Positions 26,265 to 34,959 of a stretch of DNA of 64,000 bases are shown piece by piece. The number at the start of each line of letters is the position of its first letter. Position 1 is the stretch's first letter. The notes under the pieces are model-generated. The model searched no databases and had not been told where the DNA came from. It saw nothing but the letters and a program-made list of their open reading frames with translations. Location of the stretch: positions 1-64,000 of the forward strand of contig NZ_JAPDPD010000004.1 of assembly GCF_026283965.1 (NCBI RefSeq), written 5' to 3'. A program made the translations under genes and the position numbers. This stretch comes from Dyella subtropica. Lineage in GTDB: Bacteria; Pseudomonadota; Gammaproteobacteria; Xanthomonadales; Rhodanobacteraceae.

Positions 26265-26582
26265 TCACATCGCACTGACGCGCAGTTGGGTGAGCACCGG
26301 CAACAGCGGCGTGCCGCTGGGCGTGCAGATCGCGGTGCCGCTCTGCACCACCAGCGGCTGCCCGTTCGAAGTGACGCGCATGGTGCCGAGCAGCCATTGC
26401 GCGGTGACGCACGGCGGCATCATCGCCGCCGCCGCAGGGCAGCCGGCCACGGACCAGGGCGCGGTCACCACGCAACTGGGCATGCCCGAAAGCATCACCG
26501 CCGGATTCGGCGCCGTCGGCATCGCCGGGGCACCGTGCGTGCACAGTACCGTCGCGCCTTGCTGGATCAGCATGCCGGCCAT
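26265..26582 (-). CDS. PAAR-like spike tip protein (Afp10-like)
   Basis: 105 residues. MAGMLIQQGATVLCTHGAP, the GMPSCVVTAPWSVAGCP segment and the paired Cys/His residues fit PAAR-like or DUF4280-type tip proteins that cap the spike with a metal-bound point. It lies directly after the gpV spike gene, as expected, with start and stop sharing one base (TGATG at 26582). Confidence 0.8.
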   Translation of the reverse strand: MAGMLIQQGATVLCTHGAPAMPTAPNPAVMLSGMPSCVVTAPWSVAGCPAAAAMMPPCVTAQWLLGTMRVTSNGQPLVVQSGTAICTPSGTPLLPVLTQLRVSAM

Positions 26583-27088
26583 CAGATCACCTCCAGAGCG
26601 CCCGCGTTGATGGTGACCGCGGGCCCGGTCATGACGATGCTTGCGCCTTGCCCATTGCTGATCGTGATGCCGATTTCGGAGATCGAAATCATTGCGCCTG
26701 CCGTGGTCTTGAGCAGGATGCCGCCGGTGGGGCCGGGTGCGTCGCTGATCATCAGCGTGTTCTGCAGCGTGGTTTGCATCACCACCTGCTGCAGGCCGGG
26801 TGGCGCGGCCAGTGCGAGTGCGGGCACCTCGGCCGCCGAACCCCAGAAGCAACCCACCCATATCGGGTAGTCCGTGTTGCCTTGCTCGAACTCGATCCAC
26901 ACACCGGAACCGATCGCCGGTGTCACGAACATGCCGGACTGGATGCCGCCGAACGGCAGGCACGGCATGGCCCACGTCGAGGGGATGACGCTGGAGACGT
27001 CCGGTATCTGCACCATCAACCGCCCCATGTTCAGCGGGTCGATGTTGTTGAGGACGGTGCCGCGATATTTTCCGTAATGCGTGCTCAC
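26582..27088 (-). CDS. Phage baseplate assembly protein V/spike OB-domain protein (Afp8 C-terminal part)
   Basis: 168 residues. An OB-like fold (YRGTVLNNIDPLNMGRLMV, WAMPCLPFGG, GSGVWIEFEQGNTDYPIWV) followed by a short beta-helix-like tail (GAMISISEIGITISNGQG). This is the gp5/gpV half of the VgrG-type spike. In Afp/Pvc the two halves are one protein (Afp8); here gpD-like and gpV-like parts are separate neighbouring genes. Start is GTG at 27088. Confidence 0.87.
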   Translation of the reverse strand: MSTHYGKYRGTVLNNIDPLNMGRLMVQIPDVSSVIPSTWAMPCLPFGGIQSGMFVTPAIGSGVWIEFEQGNTDYPIWVGCFWGSAAEVPALALAAPPGLQQVVMQTTLQNTLMISDAPGPTGGILLKTTAGAMISISEIGITISNGQGASIVMTGPAVTINAGALEVI

Positions 27089-27114
27089 CTTTCTTCCCCG
27101 AGGTAACGCTCATG

Positions 27115-28251
27115 TCAGAAGGGAAACGATGGAACCACCGGTGTGTTGGCGATCAGTGCGTTGCGCTTGAGCACGAAGCTCTGCTTGTACTCGCCCGGCT
27201 TCAGCCGATGCGTGGTGCTGTCGACGTAGTAGAGGCCGTCGAACGCGATGCCCGCACCGCGCATGCCGACCAGGCTGCGCGCGCGCAGCACCTGGCCGTA
27301 ACGCAGGACATCGAGCGTGCCCTCGCCAGTGATCACGTCGGCGCTCTCCACGGCACGCGCCATGCCCTGCATCAAGGCCTGGCCGGGTTGCAGTTTCGCG
27401 GTGTCGTTCAACGGTTCGATTTTTTGCGGGATCGGCACCACCAGTCCCAGCGGTGGATTGAACGGCGTCACCGGCGGGATCGGGATCGGTATCACCATCT
27501 TGCTGAGCGGGTCCTGGATAAAGACGATGGGCAGCACCGAGTTTTGCGGCTGGTAGCGGAAATTCAGGCTCTCGACATTGGTCCATGCATCCAGGTTCAC
27601 GTTGAGGCATTGCTGCGGTATGCCGATGCGTACCTGCGGCCCCCAATAGGCTTGGCTGGTGCCGGGCAGGGGGCCGGGTGTCATGTAGAAGACGTAGCCG
27701 TTTTCCTTCGCCAGTTGCTGCACATAGGTGAGGTCGGTGCTCTTTTGCGACGGCATCTTCACCAGTGGCACTTCGATATCCGGTATCGCCACCGGAATCA
27801 CTTCCGGCACGATGCCGAAGCCGGCGTACTTGCCGAGGATCATGAGCACGCGCATATCCGGGCTCATGCCGGGGTAGGGCAGGCCGGAGAAGTCCACCAG
27901 GTTCATCAGTGCCGACAGATCCTCACCGGTTACCACCAGTTTGGATGAGCCTTTCATGGCATCCGGCACCACTTCGTGGTGCAGCACGATGCCGTCGACG
28001 ATGATCTGCGGCAGACCGCCGAAGGTGGCCATCAGCACGACCCGCAGCAGCGGAATCGGCGAGCTTGCGGCGAGCAGGAAGAACGTCTGCAGAATCGAAT
28101 TGTTGGCCAGCGTGAAGGTGAGCTGGAACCCACTGCGGCCGGTAGCCGATTCGGTCACCTCCGCCGAGGTCAGCGCATCGATCAATGGCTTGGGCACGGG
28201 TACGGCAACGCCGGTGCCGGCCAGCAGCGTCAAAAACAGCGGGCTACCCAT
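27115..28251 (-). CDS. Phage late control D-like hub protein (Afp8 N-terminal part)
   Basis: 378 residues. Family features include a gp27/gpD-like beta barrel and the SQKSTDLTYVQQLAKENGY segment typical of phage late control D and VgrG hub domains. It forms the trimeric hub between the tube and the spike. ATG at 28251 overlaps the LysM gene stop by eight bases; the open frame to 28323 is not needed. Confidence 0.85.
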   Translation of the reverse strand: MGSPLFLTLLAGTGVAVPVPKPLIDALTSAEVTESATGRSGFQLTFTLANNSILQTFFLLAASSPIPLLRVVLMATFGGLPQIIVDGIVLHHEVVPDAMKGSSKLVVTGEDLSALMNLVDFSGLPYPGMSPDMRVLMILGKYAGFGIVPEVIPVAIPDIEVPLVKMPSQKSTDLTYVQQLAKENGYVFYMTPGPLPGTSQAYWGPQVRIGIPQQCLNVNLDAWTNVESLNFRYQPQNSVLPIVFIQDPLSKMVIPIPIPPVTPFNPPLGLVVPIPQKIEPLNDTAKLQPGQALMQGMARAVESADVITGEGTLDVLRYGQVLRARSLVGMRGAGIAFDGLYYVDSTTHRLKPGEYKQSFVLKRNALIANTPVVPSFPF

Positions 28252-28609
28252 AACGCGCCCCCGGCGGTATGCCGGACGACTGCGGAATGAGAATGCTGCG
28301 TCCGACCTGCGCGGTGAGCGCATCGGGATCGCTGGCGTTGTTGGCGTCGCAGATCATCCAGAACAACAGCGGATCGCCGAGGAAGCGTGCGGCCAGGTTG
28401 TCCAGCCGGTCGCCTTCGACGACCACGTAACTCTGCAAGGCTTGATAGATGCTCGAACGCGGCAGGATGCGTCGCGCCAAGTACATCACTTCGGTGCCGT
28501 CAGGCAGCGTCCACGGCAAGTTCGCCGAGCCCTGGTACCGGCTGGACGGCAGCGTCGGCGCGCCGTTGCCCGCGCCGGAAGTGATCAGAGATGCCAGTGC
28601 TTTGTCCAT
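28244..28609 (-). CDS. LysM domain baseplate protein (Afp7 C-terminal part)
   Basis: 121 residues. The LysM pattern is VVEGDRLDNLAARFLGDPLLFWMICDANN (given here as key residues from about 63 to 91), then LIPQ. In Afp7/Pvc7 a tube-cap domain and LysM are joined; here LysM is on its own, right after the tube-cap gene (nine-base gap). It probably sits at the tube-baseplate junction, not on peptidoglycan. Confidence 0.85.
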   Translation of the reverse strand: MDKALASLITSGAGNGAPTLPSSRYQGSANLPWTLPDGTEVMYLARRILPRSSIYQALQSYVVVEGDRLDNLAARFLGDPLLFWMICDANNASDPDALTAQVGRSILIPQSSGIPPGARYG

Positions 28610-28618
28610 GAGTGGTCC

Positions 28619-29221
28619 CTAAGCCATCTGCGCCATGGCTTCTTTGCTGGTCTGGTAGACCAGGTAGAGCGCACCGGCGGGGGTCAGGAAGCCGACATCG
28701 CTGACGCTGAGCACGCGCAGGCCCAGCGAGACCTTGGCGCGAATCGGATTGAGCTGTGGATCAAAGGCCTCCTCGGTAATCGACATGTCGGTAATGCGTA
28801 CGGGCGTTATCCGCTGGTTGCTCCACACGAACACCGTCAGCGCCGATTCCATCGGCAGGATTTCGATAGTGCCCACCAGCGACAGGATCTCGTTGGCGAT
28901 CAGCACGCCGCTGGACGGGCAAAGCAGCATCTCCAGCACCGACAGTTGCGGCTGGATGCCCAGCGACACCGCCGTGGGATCGGCGCTGGCCAATTGATCG
29001 GTGGCGTCGATCTCGATGTCGCACTTGATGGTCTCGATCGGCGGCCCCTTCAAGCGGAAGATCTCGCTGCGATCGGCCTGCTCGCCAGCGCTCTGCGGCT
29101 TGAGCGTGCGGGTGATCGAATCGGGGTTGTACTGCAGCATGATGCTGCCCAGCGGGATGCCCAGCGTGGGGTCCAGCATCAGAATGGCGCCTTTGCTCAA
29201 CCGCGGTGACAGGTTAGACAT
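28619..29221 (-). CDS. CIS tube-type adaptor protein (Afp7 N-terminal-like)
   Basis: 200 residues. The LQYNPDSITRTLKPQ motif (about 29-43) and GPPIETIKCDIEIDATDQL match the contractile-injection-system tube domain of Afp7-type proteins. It would join the inner tube to the hub. Start ATG 29221 has AGGAAG upstream and overlaps the previous stop by eight bases. The open frame continuing to 29350 is not used. Confidence 0.83.
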   Translation of the reverse strand: MSNLSPRLSKGAILMLDPTLGIPLGSIMLQYNPDSITRTLKPQSAGEQADRSEIFRLKGPPIETIKCDIEIDATDQLASADPTAVSLGIQPQLSVLEMLLCPSSGVLIANEILSLVGTIEILPMESALTVFVWSNQRITPVRITDMSITEEAFDPQLNPIRAKVSLGLRVLSVSDVGFLTPAGALYLVYQTSKEAMAQMA

Positions 29222-29594
29222 GGCTGCGCTTCCTGAGATGGGCGCCGCATTGGGCAAACAGTTGTTGCGCAACTTGTCGCGCAGCGCTCTCGGGCGTAGC
29301 ACCCGATGCCAGCGCCCCGGCGTCGAGGTGTGCGATCTGCAACGACGCATCCGCCGGCCATCCGGTGTGATCGGCGGCGAGCCGCTCCAGCGAGGCTTGC
29401 AGCGTGGCCAGAAAGCGTTGCTGTTGGCCCGGCGTGTAACCGTTCAAGGTCAGGCGCTGAAGTTCGAGATGCACATTGCCCGCCGCGGCCTGTTGCGCCG
29501 GTGCGTCCGGCGTGCGCGGTGCCGCCGGTCGCGACATCGCGCCGGCTGCGGGTGGCCGGGATGCGTGTGGGGCGGATGGCTTCGATAGGTTCAC
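29214..29594 (-). CDS. Small eCIS protein of unknown function
   Basis: About 126 residues. A Pro/Ala-rich N-terminal half precedes a conserved-looking half with HLELQRLTLNGYTPGQQQRF and LQASLERLAADH, a pattern I have seen in small proteins of similar clusters without a known role. GTG at 29594 overlaps the ATPase stop as GTGA and has GAGGG at a good distance; GTG at 29600 is the alternative. Likely an assembly accessory. Confidence 0.7.
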   Translation of the reverse strand: MNLSKPSAPHASRPPAAGAMSRPAAPRTPDAPAQQAAAGNVHLELQRLTLNGYTPGQQQRFLATLQASLERLAADHTGWPADASLQIAHLDAGALASGATPESAARQVAQQLFAQCGAHLRKRSHV

Positions 29595-31567
29595 GACCAC
29601 CCTCTGGTTTCCGACGCGGTCAAGGGTTTGTCCATCTTCGAGTACTCGATGCGCGCGGCGGCCAGCACATGCTGCGGTTCGATGGCGGTGGCCTGCTCGG
29701 CGGCGAGGAAGGCGGCGTGGGTGGCGATGTTTCGGATCACGCCGCCGGGCACGTTGAGCTGCGACAGCAGCTCGAAATCGAGCGCGCCGACGGGTGCGGC
29801 GCCGGGGAAAATGTCCTGCCAGATGCGCGCGCGCGACGGCGCGTCCGGAAACGGGAAGGACACGATGAAGCGGATACGGCGTAGGAAGGCCGAATCCAAT
29901 GCATGGCGCATGTTGGTGGTGAGTATGGCCACGCCTCGGTAGCTGTCCATGCGCTGCAACAGGTAGCTGACCTCCAGATTGGCGTAGCGGTCGTGACTGT
30001 CGCGCACTTCGCTGCGTTTGCCGAACAGCGCGTCGGCCTCGTCGAACAGCAAGACCGCGCCGCTTTCCTCGGCGACGTCGAAAATGCGGCGCAGGTTCTT
30101 CTCGGTTTCGCCGATGTATTTGCTGACCAGCGACGCGAGGTCGATCTGGTAGAGGTCCAGATCCAGCTCACGCGCAAGAATCTCGGCCGCCATGGTCTTG
30201 CCGGTGCCACTGGGCCCTGCAAACAGGGCGCTGAGGCCATGACCGCGGCTGTAGCGTTCGGAGAACCCCCATTGGTGATTCACCACCGCGCGCTGGCGCA
30301 TATGGATGGCTATTTGCCGCAGGGTCTCGATTTGCGCTTCAGGCAGCACCAGTTGCGACCAGGACGCACGCGACTCGATCCGCCGCGCCAGGTTGTCCAG
30401 CGAACGCCGGCCGTGTTGCCGGCAGACGCGCCAGGCCACGCCACCCAGGTCCTCGTCGCCAGGTACCGGCGTTTGCAAGGTCGTGGTCGCGGCGAAGCGG
30501 ATGGCCGGTGCGTCGAAATGGAAGTATTCGACGATGCGGTCCAGCGTGCCGTTGAGCCGCGGCGCGGCATCGCCCAGTTGTTCCAGCCAAGCTGTTTTGC
30601 GTTCCGTCGCCGACAAGCCGGGCACGTCCAGGCGTAGGCCATCGATCCGCTCGGCCGGCGAGCCGGAGGGCACGTCGACCGCTATCGGCGCCTGGATCGA
30701 CGCCAACCAGGAGGAAAGCTGCGTCACGCTGTCGCTATCGGTGCAGCGGACGTAGAGCGCCGCCTGTTGCAATGCCGCCTCGCGTGTCCACAGGCGAGCC
30801 AGGCGCTCGCGATCTTCGGGCGTGCCCGGGAGATCCGCCGTGTTGAACAGATACGGCTGAAGTGTGGTGCGGTGGCACAGTTCGGCAAACGCCGCCTCGC
30901 GGGTAGCCTCGCCATCGCCGCATAGCAGGATCGGCTTGTTGAAGTGGGTGGTTTGCGTCCAATGCCGCATGCCGGCGTCCAGCACACGATCCAAGGGCCC
31001 GGACAATCGGTGACGTCCCCGCTCCGGCGGTTCCGGCAAGGGCCGCACGACCGCTTCGAGACGCTCGTCCATGGCGGGCACGCCGAGCAGCAGCTGCAGG
31101 ATGCGCTCGTCGAGTTGCAAGGGCGCGTGTAGCAGGGAGCCGTTGCTCGCACTGCTGCTGGCCACCTCGATGAGGCGCCAATAGCGCAGCGGTCGCGTGC
31201 GGCTGATGGCGCTCCAATGCGCGTCGTCCAGCACGGACAGGGCAAGGCCGAAGGTCGGCCAGGGTGTCTGCTGGCTGCCGTGAATCGCCGCGCAGGCGGG
31301 AAGAAATCGCGCTTCGACGCTGGCGCCGAGGCAAAGTAGCAACACGTCCTGTTCGAACGCGCTCAGTCCGAACAACGTCTTCAACCGTTGCAGCGCCAGG
31401 CACGGTTGGTCGGCGCCTTGCCATGGACTGGCGTCGGTCGTTGCCGGTGGTTCTGCCTGAGCCGGCGATGCGGACGCCGCGGCCTGGACCAGTTTGCGAT
31501 AGACGCGCTCCAGCGCCGCGGACAACGACTCGGCTGCGGATGTCCCGTGCTGTGCCATCGCGCTCAT
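29591..31567 (-). CDS. AAA+ ATPase of the eCIS (Afp15-like)
   Basis: 658 residues. Walker A GPSGTGKTMAAE (about 448-459), Walker B VLLFDEADALFG (about 500-511) and the following SEVRDSHDRYANLEVSYLL region are those of the ATPase present in nearly all eCIS clusters. The N-terminal 400 residues are helical and less conserved. Afp15 is needed for sheath maturation or assembly and is absent from phage tails, so it separates this cluster from a prophage. It overlaps the DUF4255 stop as ATGA. Confidence 0.92.
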   Translation of the reverse strand: MSAMAQHGTSAAESLSAALERVYRKLVQAAASASPAQAEPPATTDASPWQGADQPCLALQRLKTLFGLSAFEQDVLLLCLGASVEARFLPACAAIHGSQQTPWPTFGLALSVLDDAHWSAISRTRPLRYWRLIEVASSSASNGSLLHAPLQLDERILQLLLGVPAMDERLEAVVRPLPEPPERGRHRLSGPLDRVLDAGMRHWTQTTHFNKPILLCGDGEATREAAFAELCHRTTLQPYLFNTADLPGTPEDRERLARLWTREAALQQAALYVRCTDSDSVTQLSSWLASIQAPIAVDVPSGSPAERIDGLRLDVPGLSATERKTAWLEQLGDAAPRLNGTLDRIVEYFHFDAPAIRFAATTTLQTPVPGDEDLGGVAWRVCRQHGRRSLDNLARRIESRASWSQLVLPEAQIETLRQIAIHMRQRAVVNHQWGFSERYSRGHGLSALFAGPSGTGKTMAAEILARELDLDLYQIDLASLVSKYIGETEKNLRRIFDVAEESGAVLLFDEADALFGKRSEVRDSHDRYANLEVSYLLQRMDSYRGVAILTTNMRHALDSAFLRRIRFIVSFPFPDAPSRARIWQDIFPGAAPVGALDFELLSQLNVPGGVIRNIATHAAFLAAEQATAIEPQHVLAAARIEYSKMDKPLTASETRGWS

Positions 31568-32811
31568 GGCGTCACCTGCAACTGCGGCAGTAGCTGCCCG
31601 TAGGTGGGGCTGCCGATCGTGCTATCCAGCGTGAGCTTGCTTTGCGCGCCGTCGATTTCCACGCGCAGCGGAAACGTGCCTGTCGGGAAGCTGGCCGGCA
31701 CGGGAAAGTCCAGCGTAGTGGACGTGGCGGGTCCAGTGACCGGCCGTTGATCGATCGGGATCGCGTGATCGCCGATGTACAGAGTGGCTTGTTGCATGCT
31801 GCCCACGGCGGGAGACAAGGTGACCGTCAAGCCGTGTCCCTGTTTCACCGTCTTTGGTGTGGCGGGTGCGATGGCCGGCGCCAGTTGGAACGGCATCGGG
31901 CTGGAGCTGAAACCGGCGTGCGGTTGGGCCGATGTCGAATAGACCACCGTGCGCAGCACACGCAGCGAGCGCGTACCCGCCTGCAGACTGGCGGGCAGTA
32001 CCACGCGCAGGCAGTTGCCTTGCAACGTGGCCGGCGCGATCCCCGGCGCACCGTCGAAGGAAACCAGGGTGTCGCCGTTGCCGCCGATAAAGTGGCGGCC
32101 CTGGATGGTCAGCGTGCCACCGGTCGTGACCGGCGTCGGCGTGAGGTTGTCGATCACTGGCGACTGCATCGGCAGCACCATCACCGAACGCGTCTGCACC
32201 GGCAGGTTCGAGGCATAGGTCTGCGTGTCCTGGATCACTACCACCGATACCTGGTACGAAGTGGTCGGCCGATAGTGGGTTTGAAAGGCCGTCCAAAGCC
32301 GGTAAATCTCTTCGGTGGTCAAGGTCTCCGGCGTGATGCGGATGTGCTCGATCTGATTGGCCAGCATGCTGCCGGAGATCAGCTTTCCTTCCTGGTTGCC
32401 GTTCTTCAAGTCGTCGAGCGCGCTCTCGATGGTCGCGCGCGGCACCACCGGTGTGTCGTGCAACACCTTCATGGCCCAGGCGAGCAGAATCTCCGGATCG
32501 AACTGGGTGCTTCCGTAGGCGGTCACCAGGTAATGCAGGTTCAACGCCAGCGGCGGATTGCTGATCTGCGTGCCTTGCGCGTTTCGCGATGGCAGCCCCT
32601 GGTTGCGCAACGCCGGGTTGAGGCTCGCGTAGTACATGAAGATGTTCACGCGCGGCTGTTCGTCCGGCCCAACCGGCACCAGGTCGGGCGATGTCGCGGT
32701 GATGCCCAGCGGGCTGTTGAGAATGTCGCTCGGACCGCCATTGGTCAGCGCATTGGTAAGCAATGAGCGCAGCACCGCGCTGACGCCGCCGACCGCGAGA
32801 TAGCTGCTCAT
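31564..32811 (-). CDS. DUF4255 (Pvc16-like) tail-cap protein with IPT/TIG domain
   Basis: 415 residues. DUF4255 spans about 1-190 (VGGVSAVLRSLL, RVNIFMYYASLNPALRNQGLP, LALNLHYLVTAYG). An IPT/TIG-type Ig domain follows (about 218-300; GGTLTIQGRHFIGG), then a further Ig-like segment. The family closes the distal end of the sheath-tube shaft in Afp/Pvc (Afp16). The fused Ig domains are seen in some eCIS and may decorate the cap. ATGA overlap with the Pro-rich gene upstream. Confidence 0.88.
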   Translation of the reverse strand: MSSYLAVGGVSAVLRSLLTNALTNGGPSDILNSPLGITATSPDLVPVGPDEQPRVNIFMYYASLNPALRNQGLPSRNAQGTQISNPPLALNLHYLVTAYGSTQFDPEILLAWAMKVLHDTPVVPRATIESALDDLKNGNQEGKLISGSMLANQIEHIRITPETLTTEEIYRLWTAFQTHYRPTTSYQVSVVVIQDTQTYASNLPVQTRSVMVLPMQSPVIDNLTPTPVTTGGTLTIQGRHFIGGNGDTLVSFDGAPGIAPATLQGNCLRVVLPASLQAGTRSLRVLRTVVYSTSAQPHAGFSSSPMPFQLAPAIAPATPKTVKQGHGLTVTLSPAVGSMQQATLYIGDHAIPIDQRPVTGPATSTTLDFPVPASFPTGTFPLRVEIDGAQSKLTLDSTIGSPTYGQLLPQLQVTP

Positions 32812-33602
32812 GACCGATGGCCTCCTTGCCGGCCGAGGAAGTCACTCAAGCTGACGCTTGGCCGGAACGGTGCCGGCCGGGGTGCTGCCGCGACCGGGGT
32901 GCTGCCCACCTCGATATGGCCGATGGAGATGGTGACCGTGGGCGCGGCGGACGGAGCAGGAGGGCCCTCTGCCTCGCGGGATCGCTGTGCGTTGCCTGGT
33001 GTCGCGCGGTGCGTTGCGGTCATCGTGGCGGGCAGGGTTTGCGCAGGGTGCACCAAGGGCTGCAAGAGCCGCTGCGAGGGCGCCTTATCGATGTGGGTGC
33101 GCTCAGCGGGAGCCAGCACTGGGGCGACAGACGCAGACGTCCACGTCTGCACCGCCGACGTGGCCAGCGGGTCCAGCTTCGGCGCGTCTGCATGCGCTGG
33201 CGCGAGTGGCGAAGATTTGGTGCGTATCGGCGCACCTGCATGCGCTGACGCGAGCGGTAAAGGCTCGACGCGTTCGGTCTCTGACCATGCCGGCGCAAGA
33301 GTCGTGGGATCGCCGAGGCGCTTGTTGTTGACGTGCCTGTCGTTGACGTGTGTGTTGATGCCCGGTGCCGCTGCTCGATCATCCGGCACCGACCGAGGCA
33401 GGGGCTGTAGCGATGGCGTTGCCGCCACAACGTCGGACACCTCGGATACGACCGCCTTCTCGTTGATGTCGGTCTGCGCATCGAACGCGGGCCGATCGCC
33501 GATGGCGGCATAGCGTGGCGTGAGCAGGGGCTCGATCCGCGGCACATGCGTGGTCGCGGGATCGCGTACACGCAACATCAGTCGTCGCAGCAGGCTGCTC
33601 AT
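32808..33602 (-). CDS. Pro/Ala-rich eCIS protein of unknown function
   Basis: 264 residues, low complexity and mostly disordered, with a repeated ASAHAGAP / APAHADAP element (about 118-142). Only the C-terminal end looks folded: TVTISIGHIEVGST and SVSLSDFLGR (about 222-258), a motif found at the end of similar linker proteins in other eCIS clusters. It may tether or measure. No tape-measure gene is visible elsewhere, but this protein lacks the long helices of one. Confidence 0.75.
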   Translation of the reverse strand: MSSLLRRLMLRVRDPATTHVPRIEPLLTPRYAAIGDRPAFDAQTDINEKAVVSEVSDVVAATPSLQPLPRSVPDDRAAAPGINTHVNDRHVNNKRLGDPTTLAPAWSETERVEPLPLASAHAGAPIRTKSSPLAPAHADAPKLDPLATSAVQTWTSASVAPVLAPAERTHIDKAPSQRLLQPLVHPAQTLPATMTATHRATPGNAQRSREAEGPPAPSAAPTVTISIGHIEVGSTPVAAAPRPAPFRPSVSLSDFLGRQGGHRS

Positions 33603-34321
33603 GCGCTCAGCAGCTCCAGGTAGGCGTTGCGGCGATGCGGGCTCATGCTGGCGATAGCGTGTTCGCTCCAGCCGTAATGGCAGGCCAGCGCATGGATGTC
33701 GGCGAGCAAGCGTTGCGCGGCGTTGCGCGCTTCCAGCCAGACGAAATGCGCGATGTCGAACTCCCAGTTGTCCTCATGCTTGCACTGCGGACAGCTCAGC
33801 GCACAGCGAAGCTCGGCGCCCGCATGCAAGTGGTCGAACCGTTGCCGGACCATGGCGTTGCCGGCGAGCTCCGACGGTTCGATCGTCGCGCCGTCGACCT
33901 CGATACAGCGTGCCAAAAGCCGCTCTTCCGCGGCGTCAACGTCGGTGGTCTGCGCGCATGCCAACAGATCGGCGGCGGTGGCCTGTCGCATCCGCAGATG
34001 CTGTCCTTCCTGTTGCCACTCCAGATGATCGGGGGCCGCCTGTGCGTCCAGCGCGGCCAGCGCCGACGCCACCGGAAGACTGAACTCCATCGCCGTGCCG
34101 CATCGACGGCAGTCCGCGTAGCCCTCCAGCACCGGTCCGAAGCTGCTCTGGCGCAGCTGCAACAGCAGGCGGTTGAGCTCGCCCAGCGGGAGCTGCAGCA
34201 GCTGCTCGCGTTCGACGCCGGGCAACACTTCGCCCAGCAGGTCGACGGCACGCAGCAGGACGTGCGTGTCGTGCGCGCGATCCCAAGCTGCCAGCAGTCG
34301 CTCGCCGGAGAGTGCCTGCAT
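33599..34321 (-). CDS. gp26-like baseplate chaperone-type protein with zinc-finger cysteines
   Basis: 240 residues. Two CxxC pairs (CRRC at about 71-74, CPQC at about 178-181) could bind zinc. The end HALACHYGWSEHAIASMSPHRR is the conserved feature of the T4 gp26-like family in eCIS clusters. Strong GGAGG before the ATG at 34321. It likely helps baseplate assembly. Confidence 0.75.
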   Translation of the reverse strand: MQALSGERLLAAWDRAHDTHVLLRAVDLLGEVLPGVEREQLLQLPLGELNRLLLQLRQSSFGPVLEGYADCRRCGTAMEFSLPVASALAALDAQAAPDHLEWQQEGQHLRMRQATAADLLACAQTTDVDAAEERLLARCIEVDGATIEPSELAGNAMVRQRFDHLHAGAELRCALSCPQCKHEDNWEFDIAHFVWLEARNAAQRLLADIHALACHYGWSEHAIASMSPHRRNAYLELLSA

Positions 34322-34365
34322 GAATGATTTCCTCCAAAGGGGCGGACGTCAGTGGACTGGCGGAT

Positions 34366-34893
34366 TCATGCGCTGTTGGAGTTGTAGCTGAGCTCGTTCG
34401 GCTCGGTGACCGACGTATCGCGCTCCCATCCCTCGTTCTCCAGCTTGATGTGCTGGATGGCGACGGCATTGGCGTTGGCGTCCAGATCGGGCATGGCCTG
34501 GTATTCGGACACCCATGCGCGGTAAATCTTGTAGCTGATCGCCAACTGGCCCGCCTCGTTGTAGAAATCGAGGATGACGTCCTTGCGGAAATCCTTCAGC
34601 GATACCTCGCTGCCCAGGGTGGAGCCGAACTGCCAGACCTTCGCGGCCCATGCTTCGAACTCGGTGTCATGGGTCACGCCACGATCCAGGGTCAGCGCCT
34701 CGAACTCGGTGCGTCCAGGCGATTTGCGGCTGGTGCTCGGATCGCCGCCTTCGCGATGCTTGACCACTTCGGTGGTGCGCTTGAGCGAGGAAACCTTACT
34801 GATGCCGGCAACGTAGCGACCATCCCACTTCAAGCGAAACTTGAAGTTCTTGTATGGATCGAAACGTTGTGGATTGACGGTGAACTCGGCCAT
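34366..34893 (-). CDS. Phage tail tube protein (Afp1/Afp5-like)
   Basis: 175 residues, T4 gp19-like tube family: DPYKNFKFRLKWDGRYVAG, SSLKRTTEVVKHREGGDP, LTLDRGVTHDTEFEAWA, and VILDFYNEAGQ. This forms the rigid inner tube. Only one tube gene is present, whereas Afp/Pvc have two or more (Afp1, Afp5). GGAGAT precedes the start. It follows the sheath gene after a short gap. Confidence 0.92.
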   Translation of the reverse strand: MAEFTVNPQRFDPYKNFKFRLKWDGRYVAGISKVSSLKRTTEVVKHREGGDPSTSRKSPGRTEFEALTLDRGVTHDTEFEAWAAKVWQFGSTLGSEVSLKDFRKDVILDFYNEAGQLAISYKIYRAWVSEYQAMPDLDANANAVAIQHIKLENEGWERDTSVTEPNELSYNSNSA

Positions 34894-34959
34894 GGGTCAT
34901 CTCCGCCGCAGTGGGCATGGTGTCTGGGGCAACGAACCTGTCGCTGACGAACCTGGTGC